A stretch of DNA of 10,570 bases from assembly GCA_044359885.1 (NCBI GenBank), contig JBIKLI010000138.1, forward strand, positions 1-10,570. Direction: 5' to 3'. The stretch comes from CAIOSQ01 sp044359885. GTDB taxonomy: Bacteria; Pseudomonadota; Alphaproteobacteria; CACIAM-22H2. Position 1 is the first letter of the stretch; the number at the start of each line of letters is the position of its first letter. Below are positions 1 through 9,383 of this stretch, piece by piece. The notes below the pieces were generated by a model. That model saw only the letters and a list, made by a program, of their open reading frames with translations. It searched no databases and was not told the origin of the DNA. The translations under genes and the position numbers were made by a program.

Positions 1-2262
1 CGACCGCGGTCCCTGCACAGCGATCGTCGCCCACTGCTCGGTGGTCGATGTCAGCCAGACCCGAAGCTCGGGCCACTCGGTCTGGAGATAGTCCTCCATC
101 AGGGCGAGCACGCGCGCCGCGCCGCCGGTGGTCGTGGTGACGTGGAAGAGATCCGGCGCCAGCCGCCCGACGACGCCGTCGTCGATCACGAAACCGGCCT
201 CGTTGAGCAGGATGCCGTAGCGGCAGCGGCCGGGTTCCAGCTTCTTCCAGCTGTTGACATAGAGCCGCTCGAGGAATTCCGCCGCGTCGCGGCCGACGAC
301 CTCGATCTTGCCCAGCGTCGAGGCGTCGAACAGGCCCGCGCGCGCGCGCACGGCCGCGCATTCGCGGCGCACGGCGCGGTGCATGTCCTCGCCCGGCTGC
401 GGAAAGTGATGCGCACGCTTCCACTGTCCGACATCCTCGAACACCGCGCCCTGCGCCAGGGCCCAGGCGTGGATCGGCGTCGTGCGCACCGGGTCGAACA
501 ATTCGCCGCGCGACGGGCCGGCGAGGGTGCCGAAGCTGACCGGCGTGACGGGCTGGCGGAAGGTCGTCAGCCCGACCTCAGGGATGGCGCGGCCGCTGGC
601 CGCGGCGACGATCGCCAGCGCGTTGATGTTCGACGTCTTGCCCTGGTCGGTCGCCATGCCGTTGGTGGTGTAGCGCTTGACGTGCTCGATCGAGCGGAAC
701 CCTTCCGCGAGCGCCAGCTTCAGGTCCTTGGCGGTGACGTCGTTCTGGAAGTCGACGAAGGCGCGCGCGCGCCTGGGCGAGCGGTCATGCGGCGCCGCGC
801 CGGCGAAGCCGCCGTCGCGCGCCGGGTCGCCGGCGACGCGCCAGCCCTCGCCCAGCGCGGCCTGCAATCCGAAGACGCCGGCGCAGGCGCCGACCGAGCG
901 GCAGGCCTGCGGCGAGCCGTCGGGCACGAAGGCCTGCAGGTCGGCGCGGAAGGCGAGCCTGCCGCGGGACTGCGAATGCAGATGCACCGAGGGCGTCCAG
1001 CCGCCGGACATCAGCAGCGTGTCGCAGGCGACGACGTCGACGCCGCGCACCGAGCCATCGGCCTCGATGCGTCCGACATGCGCCTCGTGCACGCGCAGCC
1101 GGCCGCGTGTGCCGACGACGGTGGCCCCGCAGCGCACATCGATGCCGGCCGCGCGCGCGCGGTCCGGCAGTTCGCCGTCGGCGACGTGACGCAGATCGGC
1201 GATCATGGCGATCTCCATGCCGGCCGCCGCGAGATCGAGCGCCGCGCCATAGGCGTCGTCGTGCGCGGCGAAGACCATCGCCCGGCAGCCCGGCTTGACG
1301 CCGTAGCGCGCCAGATAGGTGCGTGCGGCGTCCGCGAGCATGATCCCCGGGCGGTCGTTCTCCGGAAACACCAGCGGCCTTTCGATCGCGCCGGTCGCGA
1401 GCACGACCTCGCGGGCGCGCACCTGCCAGAGCCTCTCGCGCGGCAATCCGGCATCGGGGGCCGGGAGATGGTCCGTGACGCGCTCGGCGAGCGCGATGAA
1501 GTTCTGCGCGAAATAGCCGAAGGCGGTCGTGCGCGGCAGCAGGGTCACGCGCGGATCGGCGGCCAGGCGCGCGAGCGCCGTCGCCAGCCAGACCTGCGCG
1601 GGCGCGCCGTCGATCGTCGCGCGGGTCTCCGCCAGCAGGCTGCCGCCGAGTTCGGCCTGCTCGTCGCAGAGGATCACGCGTCCGCCGCGCGCCGATGCCG
1701 CGAGCGCGGCGGCGATGCCGGACGGGCCGGCGCCGACGACCAGCGTCTCGCAATGCGCGTAGCGCTGCGCGTAACGGTCCGGATCGGCGCCGCGCGGCGA
1801 CCGGCCGAGCCCGGCGGCTTCGCGGATGCGCGGCTCGTAGAGCTTCGCCCACCACCCGGCGGGCCGCATGAAGGTCTTGTAGTAGAAGCCGGCGGGAATG
1901 AGAGGTGCCGCGAGATCGGCCAGCGCCGCGATGTCGAAGCGCAGCGACGGGTAGCGGTTCTGGCTTTCCGCGACCAGCCCGTCGTGCAGTTCGACCTGGG
2001 TCGCGCGCAGATTGGGGGCGTAGCGTCCGGGCCCGCGATCGACTCCGACCAGCGCGTTGGGTTCTTCCGAGCCCGCCGCGAGGATGCCGCGCGGGCGGTG
2101 GTACTTGAACGAGCGGCCGACCAGATGCACCCCGTTGGCGAGCAGCGCCGAGGCCAGCGTGTCGCCGGCGCAGCCCGCGTAGGACCTGCCGTCGAAGCGG
2201 AAGGCGAGGGGACGCGCGCGGTCGACGCGCCCGCCCGAGGCGGTGCGGAAGACGCCGGTCAT
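1..2262 (-). CDS. soxA: Sarcosine oxidase alpha subunit (partial, C-terminus off the left edge)
   Basis: This is the large subunit of heterotetrameric sarcosine oxidase, a cytoplasmic enzyme that oxidises sarcosine to glycine and passes the methyl carbon to tetrahydrofolate with release of H2O2. The frame is open for 754 codons from ATG 2262 to position 1; the family is usually about 1000 residues, so roughly a quarter is missing. Residues 15-75 form the ferredoxin-like N-terminal domain (SFKYHRPRG). A dinucleotide-binding GAGPSG lies at about 177-182. The family signature KRYTTNGMATDQGKTSN is at about residue 530. The folate-binding GCV_T (aminomethyltransferase-like) domain starts at about 590 and is cut near AVQGPRS. 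The start codon overlaps the soxD stop as ATGA, which indicates translational coupling. soxG is expected beyond the edge. The identification is secure; only the C-terminus is unseen. Confidence 0.95.
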   Translation of the reverse strand, partial: MTGVFRTASGGRVDRARPLAFRFDGRSYAGCAGDTLASALLANGVHLVGRSFKYHRPRGILAAGSEEPNALVGVDRGPGRYAPNLRATQVELHDGLVAESQNRYPSLRFDIAALADLAAPLIPAGFYYKTFMRPAGWWAKLYEPRIREAAGLGRSPRGADPDRYAQRYAHCETLVVGAGPSGIAAALAASARGGRVILCDEQAELGGSLLAETRATIDGAPAQVWLATALARLAADPRVTLLPRTTAFGYFAQNFIALAERVTDHLPAPDAGLPRERLWQVRAREVVLATGAIERPLVFPENDRPGIMLADAARTYLARYGVKPGCRAMVFAAHDDAYGAALDLAAAGMEIAMIADLRHVADGELPDRARAAGIDVRCGATVVGTRGRLRVHEAHVGRIEADGSVRGVDVVACDTLLMSGGWTPSVHLHSQSRGRLAFRADLQAFVPDGSPQACRSVGACAGVFGLQAALGEGWRVAGDPARDGGFAGAAPHDRSPRRARAFVDFQNDVTAKDLKLALAEGFRSIEHVKRYTTNGMATDQGKTSNINALAIVAAASGRAIPEVGLTTFRQPVTPVSFGTLAGPSRGELFDPVRTTPIHAWALAQGAVFEDVGQWKRAHHFPQPGEDMHRAVRRECAAVRARAGLFDASTLGKIEVVGRDAAEFLERLYVNSWKKLEPGRCRYGILLNEAGFVIDDGVVGRLAPDLFHVTTTTGGAARVLALMEDYLQTEWPELRVWLTSTTEQWATIAVQGPRS

Positions 2263-2561
2263 GGCGCGTCCATGCCCGGGATCGCGGACGGATCGGGCCG
2301 TTTCTCGCCGGCGCGATAGGTCGCGACGATGCGATCGCTGACCGTGTGGCGGATGGCGTTGAAGAACCGGCCGCAGCCATGCTCGTGCCGCCAGCGCTCG
2401 GCATGCCAGCCCTTGGGGTTGGCGCGCATGTAGAGGAATTCGGCCCAGGCGGCATCGTCGAGCGCGGCGGGATCGGCCGGCCGTGCGACATGCGCCTCGC
2501 CGCCGTAGCGGAACTCGATCTCCGGCCGTTCGCCGCAATGGGGGCACTTGATCAGCAGCAT
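2259..2561 (-). CDS. soxD: Sarcosine oxidase delta subunit
   Basis: This small zinc-binding subunit of tetrameric sarcosine oxidase is 100 residues long, the normal family length, and has a structural role in the complex. Cys6, Cys9 (CPHC near the N-terminus), His59 and Cys63 (in RHEHGCGRFF) fall at the positions of the four zinc ligands known from characterised delta subunits. The conserved stretch around residues 39-57 (WAEFLYMRANPKGWHAERW) is also typical. The start at 2561 is supported by a GAGGT Shine-Dalgarno sequence that begins inside the soxB stop codon. The stop overlaps the soxA start by 4 bp. The gene order B-D-A is the classical sox arrangement. Confidence 0.96.
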   Translation of the reverse strand: MLLIKCPHCGERPEIEFRYGGEAHVARPADPAALDDAAWAEFLYMRANPKGWHAERWRHEHGCGRFFNAIRHTVSDRIVATYRAGEKRPDPSAIPGMDAP

Positions 2562-2565
2562 GGCG

Positions 2566-2570
2566 ACCTC
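2566..2570 (-). promoter_or_regulatory. Ribosome binding site of soxD
   Basis: On the minus strand GAGGT lies 4 bases before the soxD ATG and overlaps the soxB TGA stop, so ribosomes finishing soxB are placed to start soxD. It is one of the clearer Shine-Dalgarno sequences in the window. Confidence 0.7.
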
Positions 2571-3819
2571 AATGCGCGACGGCCGCCGCGGCGGCCTCGT
2601 CGATCAGCCTGCCGGTGCGGAACCGGTCGAGCGAGAAGGGCGCCGCGATCGGATGCGGTTCGTCGCGCGCGATGGTGGCGGCGAAGACATGGCCGGATCC
2701 GGGCGTGGCCTTGAAGCCGCCGGTGCCCCAGCCGCAATTGACGTACAGGCCGGGCACCGGCGTCTTGCCGATGATCGGCGAGCGATCCGGGGTCACGTCG
2801 ACGATGCCGCCCCAGTTGCGCAGCATCCGCACCCGGCGGAAATCCGGAAACAGCTCGCAGATCGCATCCAGCGTGTGGGTGGTGACATGCAGGGCGCCGG
2901 TCTGGCTGTAGGACGTGTAGACGTCCGTCCCGGCGCCGATGACCAGCTCGCCCTTGTCGGATTGCGAGATGTAGGCGTGGATCGTGTTCGACATGACGAC
3001 GCAGGGCATCGCCGGCTTGATCGGCTCCGAGACCAGCGCCTGCAGCGGATAGCTTTCGAGCGGCATGCGCACGCCGGCCATCGCCATGACGACGCTGGTA
3101 TGCCCGGCGGCGACCACGCCCAGCTTGCGCGTCGCGATCGGGCCGCGCGTGGTCTCGATGCCGGCGATCGCCCCGGCGGCATCGCGCCGGATGGCGGTGA
3201 CCTCGCAGTTCTGGATGATGTCGACGCCACGGCGGTCGGCGCCGCGCGCGTAGCCCCAGGCGACCGCGTCGTGCCGTGCGGTTCCGCCGCGTCGCTGCAG
3301 CGCCGCGCCCAGGATCGGGTAGCGCATGCCCGGCGCGATGTTCAGCGGCGGGCAGAATTCCTTGGCCTGCTCGGGCGTCAGCCACTCGTTGTCGATGCCG
3401 GCCAGCCGGTTGGCATGGACATGGCGCTTGAAGACCTGCACGTCGTGGATCGTGTGCGCCAGCATCATCACGCCGCGCGGCGAGTACATGACGTTGTAGT
3501 TCAGTTCCTGCGACAGCGTTTCCCACAGCTTCACGGCGTGCTCGTAGATCGCCTCGCTCTCCTCCCACAGGTAGTTCGAGCGGATGATCGTCGTGTTGCG
3601 GCCGGTGTTGCCGCCGCCCAGCCAGCCCTTCTCGACGACGGCGACGTTCCGCATGCCGTGCTCGCTGGCGAGGTAGTAGGCGGTCGCGAGACCATGCCCG
3701 CCGGCACCCAGGATCACGGCGTCGTAGGCCGGCCCGGGCTCGGGCGTCCGCCATTGCGCGGGCCAGCCGTCATGGCCGCGCAGCGCCTGGCGCGCCAGCG
3801 AAAGGAAGGAAAATTTCAT
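2569..3819 (-). CDS. soxB: Sarcosine oxidase beta subunit
   Basis: This is the catalytic flavoprotein subunit of tetrameric sarcosine oxidase (DAO / glycine oxidase fold), where sarcosine is oxidised and which carries FAD plus, in the family, a covalently bound FMN. The ATG at 3819 gives 416 residues starting MKFSFLSLARQALRG, which matches the normal SoxB N-terminus; the frame extends to a TTG at 3855, but those 12 codons have no family support. Residues 33-50 hold the Rossmann motif (GAGGHG at 38-43). The SoxB signature GGGNTGRNTTIIRSNYLW spans 68-85. His183 in ARHDAVAWGYAR is the likely FMN attachment site, by analogy with the His173 reported for characterised enzymes (inference by alignment from memory). 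The C-terminal GWGTGGFKATPGSG is the flavin-contact region of the family. No strong Shine-Dalgarno is visible before the start; the upstream epimerase gene ends 39 bp away. Confidence 0.95.
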   Translation of the reverse strand: MKFSFLSLARQALRGHDGWPAQWRTPEPGPAYDAVILGAGGHGLATAYYLASEHGMRNVAVVEKGWLGGGNTGRNTTIIRSNYLWEESEAIYEHAVKLWETLSQELNYNVMYSPRGVMMLAHTIHDVQVFKRHVHANRLAGIDNEWLTPEQAKEFCPPLNIAPGMRYPILGAALQRRGGTARHDAVAWGYARGADRRGVDIIQNCEVTAIRRDAAGAIAGIETTRGPIATRKLGVVAAGHTSVVMAMAGVRMPLESYPLQALVSEPIKPAMPCVVMSNTIHAYISQSDKGELVIGAGTDVYTSYSQTGALHVTTHTLDAICELFPDFRRVRMLRNWGGIVDVTPDRSPIIGKTPVPGLYVNCGWGTGGFKATPGSGHVFAATIARDEPHPIAAPFSLDRFRTGRLIDEAAAAAVAH

Positions 3820-3844
3820 GGTCGCGAATGTGACCCGGGCGCCG

Positions 3845-3857
3845 CCTTGCGGCAAGG
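3845..3857. repeat. Short inverted repeat between epimerase gene and soxB
   Basis: CCTTGC-G-GCAAGG is a perfect 6+6 bp inverted repeat around one central base, just after the epimerase stop and 25 bp before the soxB start. No T-tract follows on the minus strand, so it is not a typical intrinsic terminator. It could be an operator half-site pair or an intercistronic hairpin (with a shorter stem once a loop is allowed), or chance. Confidence 0.3.
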
Positions 3858-3858
3858 G

Positions 3859-4743
3859 TCAGCGCGGCGCGAACATGACCCGCGCCATCGCCGTCTGGCC
3901 CGGCTCGAGGACGAACATCCCGGTGTCGCGGCGCCCGTCGGCGGCCAGGTTGAAGGCGTCGGTGGCGTTGCTCACCGGTTCGGCGCAGAAGAAATCCTCG
4001 CCCTGCGGCGAATAGACGACGAGGAAACCGAGCGGCCCGTCCGCGGTCATCGTCAAGCCGTCGCCGCGCTCCGGCCATTCGATCGCGGCGTGCCCATCCC
4101 AGCCTGTGAAGCCGTTGTCCAGGGCGACCTCGTCGACGGCCAGTCCGGTGCGCGGATCGCGCGGGCGCTCCGGCGCGACCAGACGCGTCGGCAGGATCCT
4201 GTCGTCGGTCTCCCACATTCCCGCCACCTGCGCATGCAGGCGGGTGCGCGGCGTGCGCGGGAAATAGGGATGCAGCCCGAAGCCGGCCGGCATGCGCGTC
4301 TCGCCGGCGTTGGCGATCTCGATCCGCACCTCCAGACCGCCTTCGGTCAGCGCGAAATCCTGGCGCGCCCGATAGGCGAAGGGCCAGTCCTCGGCGGCCG
4401 GGTGGTCGAAGACCAGCGTCGCGCGGTCCGTTCCGGCGCTCGCCACGCGCCATGGTGCGAGCCAACCGTGGCCGTGCTCGGCGTCCGGGACGCGATGGAC
4501 CATGCGCACGAGCCGCCCCTCGAACCTGAAGGCGCGGTCGCGGATGCGGTTCGAATAGGGAAAAAGCGGGAAGCAGGCCGCGCCGGCGACGTCGCCGGCC
4601 GCGATCGCCGCCGGCGTCATCGCGCGCAGCCAGTGGATCGTGCCGCCGGGGCCCTCGCTGCGGAAGCCGGCGATCGCGCCGCCGATCGCGGGCACCAGGT
4701 CGAGGCGCAACGCTCCCCTGGCGAGGCCGACGACGCCGCTCAT
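3859..4743 (-). CDS. Aldose 1-epimerase (mutarotase), YphB-like
   Basis: This cytoplasmic enzyme of the GalM-like fold (COG2017 type) would interconvert alpha and beta anomers of a sugar; the sugar is not known. It has 294 residues, normal for the family. Visible motifs are NRIRDR at 65-70, HGHGW at 90-94, GFGLHPYF around 154-161 and CAEPVSNATDAFN at 253-265. By comparison with GalM, His158 is the likely acid and Glu255 the likely base. Its ATG overlaps the stop of the upstream sugar kinase gene as ATGA, so the two are translationally coupled and probably act on the same sugar. The next gene downstream is soxB, 39 bp away. Alternative: a related glucose-6-phosphate 1-epimerase-like protein, but the motifs fit the YphB-like group better. 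Confidence 0.88.
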   Translation of the reverse strand: MSGVVGLARGALRLDLVPAIGGAIAGFRSEGPGGTIHWLRAMTPAAIAAGDVAGAACFPLFPYSNRIRDRAFRFEGRLVRMVHRVPDAEHGHGWLAPWRVASAGTDRATLVFDHPAAEDWPFAYRARQDFALTEGGLEVRIEIANAGETRMPAGFGLHPYFPRTPRTRLHAQVAGMWETDDRILPTRLVAPERPRDPRTGLAVDEVALDNGFTGWDGHAAIEWPERGDGLTMTADGPLGFLVVYSPQGEDFFCAEPVSNATDAFNLAADGRRDTGMFVLEPGQTAMARVMFAPR

Positions 4744-6092
4744 CGGGCCACCGTTCCGCCGCCGCCCGGCGCGGCCGGGCTTCCGGCGCCGGCTTGGGCC
4801 AGCTTCAGCAGGCCGACCAGCGTCTCCTCCTGCTCGGTCACGTCGCGCATCGGCAGGTCGAACCGCCCGGACAGCCGGCGGCGCAGCGCGGGAAACGCCT
4901 GGACGAGACCCCCCGATACGGCGAGCCGGTTCCATGCCGGGATCGCGGCCAGCCGGCGCGAGCATTCGAGATAGCTGTCCGCCATGAAATCGAAGGCGGC
5001 GCAGAAGAGGTTTCCGACGGTCAGGTTCTCGGTGGTGATGCCTTCGATCCTGCCGCGATCGCCCATGGCGCTGGCGAAGAAGCCGAGATCGCAGACGAGG
5101 CCGCCGGCCGAGGCGTTCTCGGTCGTGGCGGCGATCAGGCGCCAGGAGTTCCCGACATCGACGCCGGCCGCGCGCGGCAGTTCGGTCAGCAGGGCTTCGA
5201 GCACGGTCAGCGACCGGCCGGCGGGAATATGCGTGACCGTGTTGAGGAATCTGCCGCCGAACCAGCAGCGGCTCTGGCAGTCGCCGGGCTGGAACAGCGG
5301 CGTGATGACGCTGACCTGGGAGCCGGTGGAGCAGTTGATCGACAACTCCGCCGGATCGAGATCGATGCCGAACAGGGCTGCCTGCTGGTCGCCGATGGCC
5401 GCGAAGCCTTCCAGCCGTCGTCCCCCGTGCTCGTAATGTCCGACCACTTCGGCGTCGCCGGCGAGGTCGGGCCAGTCGAGCCCGTCGAGGCCCGCCGCCG
5501 CGAAGGCCTCGCGGTGCCAGTCGCCGGACCGGAGGTCGATCAGCCCGATCGCGTGGGTACGATGCATGCGTGCGGGGGTCCGGCAGAGGGCGGCGACGAC
5601 ATAGTCGCCGATCGTGACCGGCGTCGAGGGCCGCCGCAGATTGCCATTCGCGGCCAGCCAGCCCAGAAGAGCGGTCGTCGATCCCGGTTTCAGTTCCTTG
5701 CCGAGTTGCTCGAATTGCGCGTCCGTCCAGCTGGCGCGCAGCGCATCGATCGCCGCGCGTCCGCTCCCCGCCGCGGGCAGCAGCGCCCGCTGGTCGCGCC
5801 AGGACAGGTAGTTCGTGAGCGGTTCGCCGCGCTCGTCCAGCAGCACGACGCCGCCCATCTGGCTCGACACCCGGATCTGCCGCGCGTCCGGTGCCCGATG
5901 CAGCAGGCCGTCCAGCAGGGCGCGCGTCGCCTGCGCGACGGCACCGACGGGGATTTCGTGGAAGCCCGCGGGCAGTCCGGCGACCGGCTCCGGAAAGGCC
6001 GTCCTCTCGGTATGGGTGACCTTCCCCGTCTCGAGATCGAGGATGCCGCCCTTGATCGAGGACGAGCCGATATCCAGTCCGATGCAGCGCAT
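4740..6092 (-). CDS. FGGY-family carbohydrate kinase
   Basis: This is an ATP-dependent sugar kinase of the FGGY family (ribulokinase / xylulokinase / sedoheptulokinase superfamily), cytoplasmic; the substrate cannot be read from the sequence. It has 450 residues, slightly short for FGGY kinases (about 450-550). The N-terminal phosphate-binding motif is GLDIGSSSIKGG (5-16). SSQMGGVVLLD (76-86) and SWRDQR (97-102) belong to the substrate-binding half. Asp235 in GDQQAALFG is the likely catalytic base, STGSQ (255-259) is the second phosphate motif, and SGGL (393-396) is the adenosine region. The C-terminus is a low-complexity Gly/Pro/Ala tail. The start at 6092 has GGGA five bases upstream. It lies 61 bp after the sensor kinase gene and is coupled to the epimerase by a 4-bp overlap. 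Confidence 0.9.
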   Translation of the reverse strand: MRCIGLDIGSSSIKGGILDLETGKVTHTERTAFPEPVAGLPAGFHEIPVGAVAQATRALLDGLLHRAPDARQIRVSSQMGGVVLLDERGEPLTNYLSWRDQRALLPAAGSGRAAIDALRASWTDAQFEQLGKELKPGSTTALLGWLAANGNLRRPSTPVTIGDYVVAALCRTPARMHRTHAIGLIDLRSGDWHREAFAAAGLDGLDWPDLAGDAEVVGHYEHGGRRLEGFAAIGDQQAALFGIDLDPAELSINCSTGSQVSVITPLFQPGDCQSRCWFGGRFLNTVTHIPAGRSLTVLEALLTELPRAAGVDVGNSWRLIAATTENASAGGLVCDLGFFASAMGDRGRIEGITTENLTVGNLFCAAFDFMADSYLECSRRLAAIPAWNRLAVSGGLVQAFPALRRRLSGRFDLPMRDVTEQEETLVGLLKLAQAGAGSPAAPGGGGTVAR

Positions 6093-6103
6093 GGGTTTCC
6101 CGC

Positions 6104-6115
6104 TTCATTGATGAA
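6104..6115. repeat. Short dyad in front of the sugar kinase gene
   Basis: TTCAT-TG-ATGAA is a perfect 5+5 bp inverted repeat, 11 bp upstream of the sugar kinase start and AT-rich against a very GC-rich background. It could be a regulator half-site pair. On the minus strand TTGCAA (6131-6136) and ATCAAT (6107-6112) are 18 bp apart and would make a weak sigma70-like promoter overlapping this dyad. Both readings are speculative. Confidence 0.25.
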
Positions 6116-6153
6116 ACGGCGCCGGGGCGATTGCAAGCGGCCGCGCGCCGGGG

Positions 6154-8733
<2,580 letters not shown>

Positions 8734-8734
8734 G

Positions 8735-9289
8735 TCAGCCGGCGGGCGACCAGGAGACGTCGAACACGTCGTGATCGGCTCCCGCGTCGCGGGATTCGAC
8801 CAGCAAGACCCGCACGGGGGTGCCCATCCGCTCCCCCAGTCCCTCGAGCAGTCCGGTCACGAAGGCGGTCAGCCCCCGCCGGTGCGTGACATAGTGCAGG
8901 CGCAGCGACGTCGCCGTGATGTCGGTGCATGCGAAACGCGGCGGCTGCAGCCCGGGGAAGATCATCGCGATGCGGTTGTGGAAGCTCGGCAGATTGGCGA
9001 AGAACTCCGGGATCGTCCGGCCGGCTGCCGTCATCAGCGGACCATAGCCCTCGGCGGCCGTGTAGGAGATCCAATGGCGCCCGAAGGCGACCAGGATGTC
9101 GTCCGTCCGGGCGCCGAGCATGCCGCTGGCGGCGGCGACGAGCCGATGGGTCATCTCGTCGGGGTAGGCCTCGTCGCTCAGGAACATCTCGACATCGACG
9201 CCGGCCCGGGCCTTGAGTTCCTCCCAGGCGGCTTCGCCGTGGTGCCGTCGCACCATGTCCTCGATCGCCTTGTTGACCATGCCGTACAT
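8735..9289 (-). CDS. hnoX: H-NOX heme-based gas sensor
   Basis: This is a stand-alone heme nitric oxide / oxygen-binding protein of 184 residues, the normal H-NOX length, predicted cytoplasmic. The start MYGMVNKAIEDMV is family-typical. His104 in LPSFHNRIAMIFP is the proximal heme ligand, followed by conserved Pro117. The porphyrin propionate motif YxSxR appears as Y133-V-T135-H-R137, with Thr in place of Ser. The distal residues that stabilise O2 in thermophilic H-NOX (Tyr140, Trp9, Asn74 there) correspond to Ala142, Ile9 and Trp73 here, which predicts NO selectivity (inference from a hand alignment). The C-terminal cysteines that bind zinc in some H-NOX proteins are absent. GGGGA eight bases before ATG 9289 is a plausible ribosome binding site. 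It is nearly contiguous with the HNOBA hybrid kinase gene, the usual functional partner. Confidence 0.95.
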   Translation of the reverse strand: MYGMVNKAIEDMVRRHHGEAAWEELKARAGVDVEMFLSDEAYPDEMTHRLVAAASGMLGARTDDILVAFGRHWISYTAAEGYGPLMTAAGRTIPEFFANLPSFHNRIAMIFPGLQPPRFACTDITATSLRLHYVTHRRGLTAFVTGLLEGLGERMGTPVRVLLVESRDAGADHDVFDVSWSPAG

Positions 9290-9340
9290 GCGTGGCGTCC
9301 CCAGGATGGCGCCGGTGCGGATGCCCCGCGACAGCCTGCG

Positions 9341-9368
9341 ATCCTATCCGGTCGCGGCACGCGGACAA
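9341..9368 (-). promoter_or_regulatory. Candidate sigma70-type promoter for the H-NOX operon
   Basis: On the minus strand TTGTCC (9368-9363) and TAGGAT (9346-9341) are separated by 16 bp; each matches 4 of 6 consensus bases. The -10 box lies about 50 bp before the H-NOX start. It is the best promoter-like pair seen in the 92-bp gap after the hydantoinase gene. Match quality is moderate, so this is a prediction only. Confidence 0.35.
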
Positions 9369-9369
9369 A

Positions 9370-9383
9370 GAGACGAGCGTCTC
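9370..9383. repeat. Inverted repeat at the end of the hydantoinase gene
   Basis: GAGACG-AG-CGTCTC is a perfect 6+6 bp inverted repeat overlapping the hydantoinase stop codon and ending just upstream of the candidate -35 box. On the minus strand it is followed by TTTG, so it could act as a weak terminator, although the two-base centre forces a shorter stem. It is also placed where an operator for the H-NOX promoter could lie. Confidence 0.35.

Noticed and set aside
142..2319. 725-codon plus-strand open frame opposite soxA
   Set aside because: It is Arg/Ala/Gly-rich with no recognisable domain, and lies antisense to a secure soxA; this is an expected shadow in high-GC DNA.
2548..4974. 808-codon plus-strand open frame opposite soxB and the epimerase gene
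   Set aside because: It spans several confident minus-strand genes and their gaps, and its composition (RR, AD, RH repeats) is typical of an antisense shadow.
3859..6108. 749-codon minus-strand frame suggesting a kinase–epimerase fusion
   Set aside because: The first part reads the sugar kinase in the wrong frame. The real genes are the kinase ending at 4740 and the epimerase starting at 4743, which overlap by 4 bp.
6119..6153. Direct repeat GCGCCGGGG at 6119-6127 and 6145-6153
   Set aside because: Nine GC-only bases repeated once are easily explained by base composition; no further copies or structure support a site.
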